Positions 44,149-55,152 of a stretch of DNA of 58,547 bases are shown here, piece after piece (the first letter of the stretch is position 1; every line of letters begins with the position of its first letter). The stretch spans positions 445,618 through 504,164 of the forward strand of contig GG745333.1 in NCBI GenBank assembly GCA_000151295.1, read 5' to 3'. Origin of the DNA: Allomyces macrogynus ATCC 38327. Its lineage: Eukaryota; Blastocladiomycota; Blastocladiomycetes; Blastocladiales; Blastocladiaceae. Position numbers and translations under genes: made by a program. The notes below the pieces were generated by a model, which saw nothing but the letters and a program-made list of their open reading frames with translations, ran no database searches and was not told the origin of the DNA.

Positions 44149-44222
44149 CCCACCACCGCCACCATCACCACCACCGCCACCATCACCACCACCGCCATCA
44201 CCACCACCACAGCCACCACGAT
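44149..44222 (+). repeat. CAC/CAT/CGC triplet microsatellite
   Basis: A run of caccaccgccaccatcac-type triplets, repeated about four times with variation, immediately after a short spacer. Frames through it give poly-His or poly-Thr and show no flanking gene. Confidence 0.85.
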
Positions 44223-44940
44223 GACGCGGGGAGGCCACCACGATAACGCGTATCCGTACCCTCGACGATGCGCTCCGCGACTGGCACGATGGCGCGCCCC
44301 GTTGCACCGGTACGCGCCACACGCGCGTTCATGGACTGGGCATTCCCGCGGGGGCCAATTTTGCTGTCATTTCGATTCGTGGACATATAACTGTGGGTGG
44401 AGAATACAGAAAGATTCAAACAGCTTAAATTTTGCTCACACCTGCATGTGTCGCTGAGACAGTCGTGTCCATCATGCATCATGGGCACTCGAATGTTGTA
44501 TTTTCTGAATCCTCGTCCAAAACAGACTGGCATTCCTAGTCTGTTGTTGGGTTGGATTTGGTGGGGTTTCTTCTCTCCGCCATGGCGACGCCAAGAGACC
44601 TGCCACATCTCCCTGTGCCCAGATTTGCTGAGATACTGACGGTGGTTGCATCCAACAATCCCCTCAACGATCACCACTCACATTGCGGGACAGGGTGGAG
44701 AAATTGGACCGCATAAATTGGTTTTCTAATGTCAAACGGCGATAATATTTGCCACGGGTGCGCGAGAGTTCAGGCAGATGCGCCCACAGGTAACGCGTCG
44801 CTGGACTGCTTTGTTTGGCATCTTTCCCCGCGGCCGCAATTTTGAACCTCTCCCCTAATCTCGAACTTCCTCGGCAAGAGCCACCCTCTCCGACCTGCTC
44901 CATCTGCGGCATTTGCCAACCCGACCGACCCTGTTCCAAC
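44223..44940. other. Spacer
   Basis: No supported gene. Contains tatataac at 44385-44392. Frames are short and mixed. Confidence 0.4.
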
Positions 44941-45219
44941 ATGCTGCGCACCGCCAGCTCAAACGTCGCCAAGTCCGCAGTCCGCGCAGCAGTCTGTCGC
45001 TCGATTGCCAACACCACGACTGCACAGACATCACATCCTCGCACCGAGCACCCTGCAACGCCGCACCCTTCGACGCCCACGGCGGACCGAGAGCTATTGG
45101 ATTTTTATCGGAGCGAGCACGCCAAATACCAGGCGCGAATTAAAGACTTGCGCGCCAAGGTTGACAAATACAATGATTCTTCATTCCCCGCGGGTTCGTG
45201 CCGACAATTACACCAATGA
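44941..45219 (+). CDS. Small unknown protein, paralogue A
   Basis: 92 aa. The N-terminus (MLRTASSNVAKSAVRAAVCR) is basic and Ser/Ala-rich, like a mitochondrial presequence. After a Thr/Pro linker comes ADRELLDFYRSEHAKY and a charged helix. The same pattern, DRE(L/I)(L/V)D(F/Y)(Y/F)R followed by a charged helix, recurs at 46741, so the two appear to be tandem relatives. The 3' end may continue past an intron, since the frame ends abruptly after FPAGSCRQLHQ. Function unknown. Confidence 0.4.
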   Translation: MLRTASSNVAKSAVRAAVCRSIANTTTAQTSHPRTEHPATPHPSTPTADRELLDFYRSEHAKYQARIKDLRAKVDKYNDSSFPAGSCRQLHQ

Positions 45220-45509
45220 AAGAGGGAATTCATCGCGGCGTACTCGAAACTAAACGACAACGACGGTCCACCTTATAGCAAATAGCTTCATCTCTGGCGC
45301 TTTGTTCATCTTGATGCTGATCCAGTATAATGCATGGTACGTTGCTGACGATTTGCCGTCAACACGCGACTTGTATTTGTGACTGACAGTCCGGACGCTG
45401 GTCCATGAACAGAAAATAACCCACCAGCAGCGAAAAGCAGTGCAGCGTTGAGTTCATTTTGCTTTTAAATCGCTGCGAATACATAACATTTGCTACAGTG
45501 TTGCATGTG
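45220..45509. other. Spacer before the assembly gap
   Basis: No gene supported; AT-rich in places. Confidence 0.35.
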
Positions 45510-46405
45510 GGCGTAAAAGAGGCGTTCCAATGCAAACACGGTCTGATCTCTTTTGGATATGACTGGGTTTGGACTGGGTTTGGACTGGGTTTGGAAATTG
45601 GGCCTTCCCGGACCGCTTTGACTCGCGCTGAGCCTTTTACATGAGAGCGAACTCAGGAGCGAGCCCAAATCGACAAGAGAGGACGGCAAAACGGACGCGA
45701 GCGAACTCACAACACTGATGTGGGCTGAGTGTGACCTGCCCGAAGGCACGTTAGCGCTCCAAGAATGGAAAGAGATTCGTGAAAGTGACGGAGCAGGCAA
45801 GTGCGCAGTCCCATCCTGACCAGGTGTGCGTTTGCGACTTGAGGGTTAGGATAAGTTCAGGTGGGGGGGGGGGGGGGGGGGGGNNNNNNNNNNNNNNNNN
45901 NNNNNNNNNNNNNNNNNNNNNNNNNNNNNNNNNNNNNNNNNNNNNNNNNNNNNNNNNNNNNNNNNNNNNNNNNNNNNNNNNNNTGGGGGGGGTAAAAAAA
46001 GAGGGGGTTCCAAGTGAAACCCGGGTCCTGATTCTCTTTTTGGAAATGACGGGGTTTTGGCCGGGGTTTTGGCCGGGTTTGAAAAATGGGCCCTTCCCCG
46101 GCCCCCCTTTTCCCTCGCGGCCGGAGCTTTTTTACAGGGGGGGCGAACCCCAGGGGGGGGACCCACAAATCCACCAAAAGGAGGGGGGAAAAACCGGGGG
46201 GGGGGGGGGAACCCCCCAACCCTTGATGTGGGGTTGAAGTGTGGCCCCCCCCGAAAGGCCCCTTTAGCCCCCCCAAAAAAAGAAAAAGAGATTTGTAAAA
46301 AGGGCCGGGGCAGGGAAAGGGGGCAGCCCCCCTCCTCCCCAGGGGGGGCTTTTCCGCCTTGAGGTTTTGGGAAAATTTCAGGTGGGGGGGGGGGGGGGGG
46401 GGGGA
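45510..46405. other. Assembly gap with duplicated, low-quality flank
   Basis: 45884-45983 is a run of 100 N, preceded by a G tract (from about 45864) and followed by tgggggggt. The bases after the gap (45990-46383) can be aligned to those before it (45510-45866), with homopolymers stretched and bases lost: ggcgtaaaagaggcgttcc becomes ggggtaaaaaaagagggggttcc, and gactgggtttg x3 at 45561-45593 becomes a blurred triple near 46045-46080. Both copies end in ttcaggtggggg. This is the same locus read twice, so frames here should not be annotated. Confidence 0.85.
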
Positions 46406-46545
46406 GATCTGCTCTGCCGTTGCATGTTGTTCATTTGTTGCTTGCTGTCTGGTCGCAGTTTGCACTGCCCGCCTGTCCTGTTTCTCTCCTCTCCTGCATC
46501 CCTTCGTCGCCACCGTGCTGTCGCCAACCTCGCAGTACTGCCAAC

Positions 46546-47066
46546 ATGATAGCACGCTTTGCAGCTGCTCGCACCCGGACGCTTCAAGAAGCCGGACACC
46601 GCTCATTCCCGAGTCCGAATCGCATCACCAACATTGCAACGCCGACCGCCCACCAGTTCAGCACCAGGCTTCAATCGCGTCAGCATGCGGTTGCTGACAA
46701 GTCCTCGATGCAATTACCACCGAGTCGCCATCGCCGTTGATGAGTGACCGGGAAATCGTGGACTATTTCCGCGGCGAGTTTGAAAGTTCGCGGTCGGAGT
46801 ACGAGAAAATGCGTGACGATTTTGAGAAGGACCGTCGTCGCAAAATCGGGAGTGCGTTTCCCAAACCGATGTTCATTTTCAACGCCAAGGGACCACTCGC
46901 TCACACACGACTGAACAGTTTTCGCGTTCTCGGGGACCGTCCTTTTCTTTGCAATGGCGTTCGAGCTGGTGCGTACTTGCCCGGTGCAGATGTGAGAGCT
47001 GGCAGTCAATCATTGGCTGACGATCAGTTGATCATGAACCAAATGGGCATCTGGCGCCGCAAGTGA
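46546..47066 (+). CDS. Small unknown protein, paralogue B (frame change between halves)
   Basis: The N-terminal part MIARFAAARTRTLQEAGHRS (from 46546) is a basic presequence-like stretch ending at TGA 46740. Homology to paralogue A resumes in another frame as SPSPLMSDREIVDYFRGEFE (about 46728-46790), followed by a charged helix (YEKMRDDFEKDRRRK). An unplaced intron or a one-base error separates the halves. After about 46850 (GT-containing gatgttc...) the sequence loses coding character, so the true 3' end is uncertain. Likely a mitochondrial protein; function unknown. Confidence 0.35.
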
Positions 47067-48122
47067 GGACCGTCGAAGGTAGGAGTTCGACGCTGAGGCC
47101 GCTTGCAGGGACCAAGACGTTTCCACAGATGAAAGCAGCTTTGCTCATGCGGTACGGCCCAAGGATCGTCGGATGGCAGCCACTTATCACAAGCGTTTCA
47201 TTTTCTTTGGATGGCGTTTGGATGGCTTTGAGTGGGAGCAAATGGGATGATTTTTATGTGGCGCAATGGCGGAACTGAGCGTCGCTTGTCATTGTGCTCT
47301 CATATGGCCGTTTCTTGGAAACAAATCACATCACACTGGAACTGCGGCTTGCTAAGTGCCCTGAGAATGAATGCTCGCGAATATATCATACTCTGTGTTG
47401 AGAGCTGCGGCGGAATTGTCGTCAAAAGTGACGAGGCATAAAGGATCTCGGAATGTTACGTGCCAGATGAGGTCGCAAGATTCGAAGTCGATAAAATCCT
47501 CACGTGCACGACCCGCTGCACGCCCGCTCAGGGCCGGCTCTGATGTTGGACGCACAAGCCTGCGATATGCGTGCTGCAGGCGCGTTATCCAACTTGTTGG
47601 CCGTTGGGGTTGTATTTTTTTTTTTGCCCGCCGACGATTATCTTCAAACCTGCATCCATTTCTCCCGACCCTTTTGGATCACCATTCAGCACGACCAGCA
47701 ACGACACGCACGCTACCCACACGCGAGTTGGCGCAAGGCAGCGACCGCAGCAACAGAACCCCGCCAACGGCACCTTCTCGCCGTGACCACACGTTTGGAA
47801 TAGTACTCGAGCTGCTGCAACTACCAGACCGTCCCCATCGCGTCGACACCTGCTGCAACGACGAATTTACACCACGACCGGGACCATATTCCTCAGGTAG
47901 CGCGATCTCGTCTGACTGGCTGCAATGAAATGGCTGGATTGCGCGGTTTCGTGCGAACCCATTCGTGACGGCGAACCCAACGGCCGTTAATCGCAAACGC
48001 GTCGGCTAACCGACTTGACCGTGCCATTACTGTTGCACCAAGGTGGTCCTCGTCAAGCAACACGACCAGCACGTCCTTGAACCGGGAACTTTGAACGCGG
48101 AAATCGCCGGTCCACCACCACG
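47067..48122. other. Long spacer
   Basis: About 1.05 kb without a recognisable gene. Contains an 11-base T run near 47617. Open frames of 60-185 codons on the plus strand (47371-47928) are Arg/Pro-rich with no motif. No RNA gene recognised. Confidence 0.4.
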
Positions 48123-49535
48123 ATGGCTTCTCTCGTTTCGCGACGCTTCCTGCACGCTTCGGCGCGGCGGCACTTCCAGCCACTCATGATGGTATGCGCG
48201 AGTCGCGTCGAGCTGCGCGTTTTGAGCACCTGGTGCCATCCTGATCAAGCACTGGGCTCGCGCACCCGTGTAGCCCGCACTCTCGCCGACCATGACCGAG
48301 GGCGCGATCGTGCGGTGGAACATCAAGGAAGGTCAGACCTTCTCGGCCGGCGACATATTGTTTGAGGTCGAGACGGACAAGGCGCAGCTCGAGGTCGACG
48401 CGCAAGAAGATGGCGTGCTGGCCAAGATCATGGTTCGTTGGCCGTGAAATCGCATTACCCGTGCTGATTTCGTTAACTATCAAGCTGACGCTGTGCAAAC
48501 GGCCAGGTTCCCGCTGGCACCAAGGGTGTTCAGGTCAACTCGCCGATTGCGGTGCTCGCTGAGGAGGGCGAGGACATGGCCTCGCTGGACCTGTCCAAGT
48601 GTACGTTCTGATCCTGACGCTCGCGCCTTTTTGGTGACGTCAAGGCTGACCCTCCGTGTTCGGGAATGATTCCAGTTGCCGCGTCGGCCGCTCCGGCTCC
48701 AACCCAGGCTGCCGCCGCCGCACCGCCTGCACCTGCGCCACCAGCCGCTGCGGCCGCTCCCGCAGCGTCTCCTGCACCAGCGACCGTTGCACCGGCTCGC
48801 CCTGCCGCTGCCATCACCGCGAACCCAGGCCAAAATCGCCATCCGCACATTTCGCCCGCCGTCTCGCACCTGATCCACCTGTATGATCTCTCCGACACGA
48901 CCGTGGCCACGATCCCGGTCACGGGCCCGCAGGGCCGTTTGCTCAAGGGCGACGTGCTCGCGTTCGTGCAGGCGGGCAAGATCCCGACGCGCACGGTCGT
49001 GCACCCGGAACCGATTGCCGTGGCCGCTCAGGCGCCCATCAAGTCGTGCACGCTCGAGGTGCCCGTGCACCGCCGCACGGCCGGCGCCAAGGACGTGGCT
49101 GCGGCGCTGGCTTCGGTCAAGGTGCCCGTCCGGATCGTCGTCGACGGGAAGCCTGTTGCGGGTAAGATGGACGCGCCCGCCGAAGTGCAGCTCAAGGTCG
49201 ATGGCGTGCACCGCGTGCGCAAACCCGAACCGGCTTACTCGCTCAAAAGCAAGGCCGCGGAACTGGAATTCATCGAGTACCTGTCGGGCGCGCGCACGGT
49301 CGCGCCTGGAGCCGCTGTCAAGGCGGTCGATGCCGACGCCGACGCCGAGGCTGAGGCCGCGGTCCCGGCACCGCCGCACGACCTGTACGATTTCCTCGGT
49401 AACGTGCCGGCACCCAATGACCCGCGGTTTCACTCGGTGCTGCGCATGCACGTCGCCAACGCCAAGGGGGTCAACCCGAAGGAACTCGAGACGGTGGTCG
49501 AGACCGTGCGCGGATCGCTCGCGGCGACGCTGTAG
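48123..49535 (+). CDS. PDX1: Pyruvate dehydrogenase complex protein X / E3-binding protein
   Basis: Anchors dihydrolipoamide dehydrogenase (E3) in the mitochondrial pyruvate dehydrogenase complex. Exons are 48123-48191, 48274-48432, 48507-48600 and 48676-49535; introns are 82, 74 and 75 nt; the product is 393 aa. Exon 1 is a presequence ([17 protein letters not shown]). The lipoyl domain ([20 protein letters not shown] to AVLAEEGED) includes the lipoylated Lys in [12 protein letters not shown]. An Ala-Pro linker follows, then a peripheral-subunit-binding domain ([32 protein letters not shown]). The remaining 190 residues lack the E2 acyltransferase fold and its HxxxDG motif, which separates PDX1 from E2. 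All exon phases agree. Confidence 0.9.
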
Positions 49536-49961
49536 CGGACATGACGCGTAATTCGAGGAAGCTGTCGTGAGAACCGTGCGATTGCGGAAGTTTTGGTTGA
49601 ACTGTTTTAGGGTCATTGTGAAACGAAGACGTCTTTCATCCGAGATCCACCCGCAGGGTGCTCTGGTGGCAGGACGTCGATCGGCACCAGCTCGGCATGC
49701 GGCGCCCAGGTCAGCATCGCAGCAATCTACGAGAAATCATTAGGTACCCCCGCGCACGGACTGGTCAGTCGCGTCCCGTCGTTTCCATTCGAAGGCAAAC
49801 CTGTCTTTGCGTGCCAGGCGAGAGGGACATCAGGTTAGGGTATGCCGAGTGGCCAGTCACGCGGGAATCCATCGACATTTGCACTTACCGGCCTGCCCGC
49901 GCGCCGCGACCCAGCTTGACCACGACGGACCCATTCTTCGACGCTCAAGACTACCCGCAAA
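49536..49961. other. Spacer
   Basis: 3' flank of PDX1 and presumed promoter of NDUFS6. No feature recognised. Confidence 0.4.
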
Positions 49962-50634
49962 ATGATGCGCATCAACGCTTCGACGGCCAGCGTTCGCCGC
50001 GCCGCGTCCGCTGCCATTGTATGATCCACGCTCCAGCTCTCCAGCAAGCCCAGCCAACATTGCCACACGACCACAAGCACTTTCAATTGATCACGGCCAA
50101 TCCCTTTCGTTGGTCCCGCGTGGTCATCGTCATCTAGCGCCGCTACTCGTCGGAGGTGGCAACGCAGGCCGACAAGCCCGTGGCCATGCAGTCGGCAAAG
50201 TACTGGTACTACCAGCACAAGAAGGAGGTGATGAAGGGCCCGCGCTTTGAGCAGACCGACATGTCGGCTCAGGTAGCTTATTGCTTTCCGTCGGACGCCG
50301 CCGCTCATGATCTCGATCATTGGAAGTTGACGGTGCGAACCCGCCTAGCCCGTGCCGATGCCCGCCATTGACTTGATCGCGGAGCAGCCCGTGAAAAAGG
50401 TGCACCAGCGCGTGGTGGCCTGCAACGGCGGCGGTGCGTCTTTGCCTTTTGCGTTCGTGTACACTTCGTGATTCTCGGTCCACCTTTGCTGACCTGTTTC
50501 GGTTTCATATGCGCTCGCTCCCGACAGGCGGCCCGCTCGGCCACCCCAAGGTCTACATCAACCTGGACCAGCCCGGCAACCACTCGTGCAGCTACTGCGG
50601 TCTGCGTTTCGAGCAGGAACACCACCACCGCTAA
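49962..50634 (+). CDS. NDUFS6: NADH:ubiquinone oxidoreductase zinc-binding subunit NDUFS6 (13 kDa)
   Basis: Complex I peripheral-arm subunit that binds zinc and is needed late in assembly. Exons are 49962-50018, 50138-50272, 50349-50433 and 50528-50634; introns are 119, 76 and 94 nt; the product is 127 aa. The N-terminal presequence is [17 protein letters not shown]. The conserved core is split by introns but reads [20 protein letters not shown], then [20 protein letters not shown] and [13 protein letters not shown]. The zinc ligands, one His and three Cys in this region, are present. It ends in EHHHR and stops at TAA 50632. Phases agree at every junction. Confidence 0.95.
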
Positions 50635-51187
50635 TTGTCTCGGCACCCGCCTCCTGATCCCTCCTAGTCAGGTGCGCTGATACATGCTGATCGTTATTTT
50701 CTTGCGGAGCTCGCATCAAGAAGCTGACCGCCGCTGCCCCCCCCCCCCCTACCTTCATCTCCGCTCTCAGCGTTGTTCGCAAAAAATACATGTTCGTGCT
50801 AAGTTATGAAATGAGAACAAAGCTGTGACGATCCCTGGACCGCGCCCATCCCGTCAGGTCGCAACGCGTCCATGCCTTGTTGTCGCGAGAGTCGTTCTTG
50901 AGCAGAGCAAACGAATTTGTTACTCATGAGCACGCTGGTGAGCTTCGGTGCATCATTTCTGAGTGATTTTGTGCCGATCAGCATCAGTCGACCGCGAAGA
51001 GCAAGGCAAGGACGCTTCACGGCACCATCATCCTGCTGTCGGCACAGTAGCCGCTGCAGACGCCGAAAACTCGCCTTTCAGATCATCTACCACGCTGCAA
51101 GTCGGCGCATTACAGGGATACCAATCCGCCAAGAGCATTACCACAGTTAGTCGGGCCTTCGCCAATCGCACTGCCGGGTTGCCCATC
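50635..51187. other. Spacer
   Basis: Contains a run of about 13 C at 50736-50748 and otherwise unremarkable sequence. Presumed 3' end of NDUFS6 and promoter of SEC3. Confidence 0.4.
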
Positions 51188-54100
51188 ATGTCGTTGGCCG
51201 CTAAGCAGCAATTGACGGCCTTTTTCCGACCATCGGGCGAGGCGCTTCTCGGTGTCGTTCAGCTCGTTCGTGACGAGGCCAGTATGTCGACCCCGTGCTC
51301 ATTGATTCGAGATGAACGTGTCATTGGCGACATTCGGTTGCTGATTGGAACACGAGCGCGACATCAACAGAGAGAGCACGGGAAACTCGAGACGATCCGC
51401 GATATTTGTGCATCACCGGTGCGCGGACCCCGTCTTGGTTTTTTTGGAACGCGTATTGACGCGTCGATTGCTGGTCGATCCGGCACACAGCAAAACGCAA
51501 CGGCAAGGCCAAGCTCAACAAGGTCAAGTACAATGCGCCCAGCAACAGCTACTCGGTCACCAAGAGTCTGCTGCTCTCGGACTTGCAGGTCGTCGAGGTG
51601 ATCGACGTACGTTTCGCTTCAACATCGCGACGCGTTTCGCTGTGTGGTGCGAGCTAGACAACTCACATGAATGCTGGACTCTAGAGATCGACGTTTGTCA
51701 CGGTATTCAGCAAGCCGCAGACATGGCAGTGCACCGATCCGCAGGCCAAGGACGAGTTCTTGACGACGCTGCTCAAGCTGACGAAAAAGAACCCGCCCAA
51801 GCTCATCCATGTCGACCAGCTGCTCATGAAGGCATCAAACTGTGCGGACTTGATTACGTTCATTTGGATCGGCCCAACAAGCACTGACACGATCCCGCCC
51901 TTTTTGCAGACGACCTGACCGCAGAGGGACGGAATACCGGCGATTCCGCGGCGCCTCCACCCAAGGGCGAGGATGCAGGTACATGATGTATCCCCCGCGA
52001 AACCCAGATGCCCGTTCGTATCCATGCTGCATGACTGATCTGTCACGTTTATCGTGCGAAAGCTATGACGGGCGGTCTCGTCATGGCGCAGGAACTCGTC
52101 AATATCGACGAGTTGCTCAAGGACTTCAATTGGCGAGCTGGCACAGCAAACAACGCCGCGGCGCTGGAGCGAAAGCTTCAGCAAGAGCTGTCGCAGATCG
52201 AGTCGGTGCGTGAACGTTTTTTCGTCTCCTTCAATGTAGCTGTGAAATAGTATTGACCCGCCACGCCTGCTTCCTGCTTCTCAAACATCAGGAGAACATC
52301 AACGCCCTCATCGAGAGCACCGCGCGCACGCAGCTCATTTGCGCCCAAATCGACAAGGCCGTAGCCAAGCTCGACGCCATGAGTGCATGGCTCGGCGACT
52401 ACACGACCGACCTGAACCGGATCGGGTCGCAAGTTACATTCATCCAAGGCCGGAACCGCGCGCTCATCAACCAGGCCGCCAACCAGCAATTGCTTCGCGA
52501 CGAACTGGCCACGTTCCTGCGCGCCCTGGCGCTGCCCGCGCACGTTGGCGACACGCTCATCCATGCACCGCTCGATAGCGGACCCGCGGCGCTCGCACGA
52601 ATCGAGGAGGCCGCGCAGGCGCTTCTTGCCGGGATGCAAGCGCAGCTCGACCCGGACTTGCGGCACATGGCCGTGGTCCGCGAGCAGGCAGAGCACCGCA
52701 CCGAGCTGTGCCAAGGGTTCATCCAGCGGCTCGCGGGCCACCTGCGGTCGGCCATTTCCCTGCATGTTGATGCGTACTGCGGCGACAAATCGCGGCTCGC
52801 CAAGCGCGGCCAACTGCGCTTACCGGCGCACGACGCGCTCGAGGAGGAACTCGCACGGTACCAAGGGCTCGCGCGGTGGCTCTACGACGCGGACCTGACG
52901 TCCTACCAGGAACTCGTCTCGCACTACCTCGTCGAGTGCGCAAAAGTCTACCGGATCCAGGTCAAGGAACTGCTCGATGTCTTGTGCATGCATCACTTGG
53001 CCAAGCCGTCCGAGGAGGCCGAGTGGCTGTTTGGCGGCACGTCCAACTTGGCGCCGCCCGCGTCGGCGCTCAACAAGAACTTGGCCGGATCCAAGGCAGC
53101 GTTGTCGAACGTGCTGCACCGCGGGCACACGCGCAAGGAGAGCAATATGAGTTCCGGGTCGGGCGGCGCGAAACCGATGGCGACGCTCACGCGTGGCAAC
53201 ACGATCACGGAGAGTTCTAACAACTTGGCCGTGAGTTCGGAGGAGAAGCTCGACTTTGTGACGGTGCGCGTTTGATTTTGGGCTCCGCTCGGTTGTCCAC
53301 CGTTCCTGATCATATTTTGTTTGTCGCAGGCGTTCACGCAAGTGCTGCAGCTGCTCATTCCAACTATGCTGCACGAGCAGACCTTCTTGGTCACCGTCTT
53401 TTCTCTCGAGCGCGCAACGAGCATGAACTCGCCCGAGAAAATCAAGGACATGCTCGGCGTGCTCTTTGACGGCGTGGCCAAGGACCTCGACGCACTGATC
53501 GACATTGGTTTGCGCGACGGGTCCACGTCGATTGCCATGCTCAACGTGGTCGAGCAACACCTGGGCAAGGTCAAGCCGACGGAAATGTTTGTCTACGACC
53601 TTCTGTCGATGCTTCAAGTGCGGCTCAAGGGCGCGTGGTCGCGGTTTGTTGTGCGTCCTCGTTTGAGACTGACCTTGATCGCGCCGTGTCGCCGACTCAC
53701 TGCTTGTTTTGCCGGCAAGGTTCGCAGGATCATCAAGTGCACGCGATTCAGGAGAGCAAAATGTCCAAGAAGAAGTCGGGGCTCTTATCATTTGTTCGGA
53801 CCCTGCCGGTACATGTCGTGTCTCTTTCGTGACTTAACAACGCGCACTGTCTACTCATATTGCTCCATTCCATCCAGATCTTCATCGAGCACATGGAGGA
53901 TAGCGTCGAGTCGCCGCCGCCCTCGGTGCGCGCGCTCCTGAACCAAGGCTACGAGCAGCTCGTCAAGCTCGTCGTGCACAACATCGAATCGATTCCGGCG
54001 ATCGACGACGACGTGCTCATCTTGGGTTCGTTAGCTGCGACCGAAAGTGATCCCTGCCGTGAAGGCCAAAAGCTGACATTTCCGTTGCGGGCCTGCAGAA

Positions 54101-54640
54101 AACACCATGTACTTGACAACCGAGCTCGCGCCGCTCCTCGACCCGACCACCGGCATCGCCTCTGCCGCAGCCCCCGCCCTCGCCGACCCGCTGGCCCGAC
54201 TCGCGGACCTGACGCGCCGACACCTCGACGCCTACACACACTACCTCCTGCGTAAAGCATTTGGCAAGCTCGTTGATTTCGTGCAGGGGATCGAGACGCT
54301 GCTCACGACGCAGGCGCCCGACGAAGTCGTCTACCACCAGGCGTACACACGCGCGACCGCCAAGAAATTGCTTGCGCAGTACCCGCCAAAGGAAGTGGCC
54401 AAGTGCATCGAGTACATGCACAAGAAGGTGACCAAGGCGCTCGATGATCCGGATCGTGTTTGGCCGCGCGTCGTGGACGAGGTCGAGGCATTCCAGGCAC
54501 GCGCAGCACGGATGGTTGGGCGCGTGTACGGGGTGTCGGCGTTACCGGCGGCGGATGGTGGTGCTGCGCTCGCGGATCCGATCCGCGTTGAGTTTACGTT
54601 GGCCGACGTGCGCGCGGCGTGTGCGGCAGTGGGCAAATGA
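51188..54640 (+). CDS. SEC3: Exocyst complex component SEC3 / EXOC1
   Basis: Tethers secretory vesicles to the plasma membrane. At least nine exons. Exon 1 is 51188-51281 (QQLTAFFRPSGEALLGVVQL). The second exon boundary is uncertain but contains KAKLNKVKYNAPSNSYSVTK up to 51606. Introns placed by phase include 51842-51909, 52206-52291 and 54026-54098, with others near 51607-51685, 51980-52061, 53268-53329, 53648-53729 and 53812-53878. The N-terminal part matches the PIP2-binding PH domain (TFVTVFSKPQTWQCTDP). The middle is a long helical region (ENINALIESTARTQLICAQI). The C-terminal Sec3 domain includes VLQLLIPTMLHEQTFLVTVF, AIQESKMSKKKSGLLSFVRT and IFIEHMEDSVE. A Ser/Gly-rich insert lies near 53090-53200. 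It ends at TGA 54638. Confidence 0.88.
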
Positions 54641-55152
54641 TCAGCGCTGTGATGGTTGGAATCAACCGTTGGAGAGTCATTTTGCTGACTGACTGTTTGG
54701 CGAATCAGATGCAAAAGACATCGACGAACTGACAGGAAACGCAAATTTACTCAAAGAAGAATCAAAGAAAGAACAGCAGAACAGGCAAACGCAGAAACCG
54801 AACCAAACCAAGCCAAACGAGAAGAAGAAAAAATGACCCAAGAACAACAAAACCACAAAGAAACCCAACGCCGAACTTTCCCAAACGATTATGTGCAAAG
54901 GAGGGGCCACACGCACACGAAATCCCAACGAAACGGGCGCGGCTCCACGGAGGTCTCGCCAAACCCCGCGCGCCTGCGCGACAGATACTTGAGCTTTCAG
55001 GAACATGAGCACCGCGAGGGAAAAAAAGGAGAAGATGCAGGGAAAAAAAAAACAACGACGAAAACACAAAGGCATCTTACACCCAAAATCGCGAACAAGC
55101 GAACTGTCGAATCTTGATGCGTCGGCACGACGGAGTGTCAGCGGCGCGACAC
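54641..55152. other. Spacer between convergent genes
   Basis: 3' flanks of SEC3 (+) and NOT1 (-). On the plus strand 54710-55080 is strongly A-rich with many aaaga/aaaca motifs, i.e. T-rich in the NOT1 3' UTR. No gene supported. Confidence 0.5.

Noticed and set aside
44140..44246. Poly-His/poly-Thr coding region
   Set aside because: A triplet microsatellite with no flanking protein-like sequence or plausible start.
45779..46606. Open frames spanning the N gap
   Set aside because: They exist only because of Ns and homopolymer-stretched low-quality sequence.
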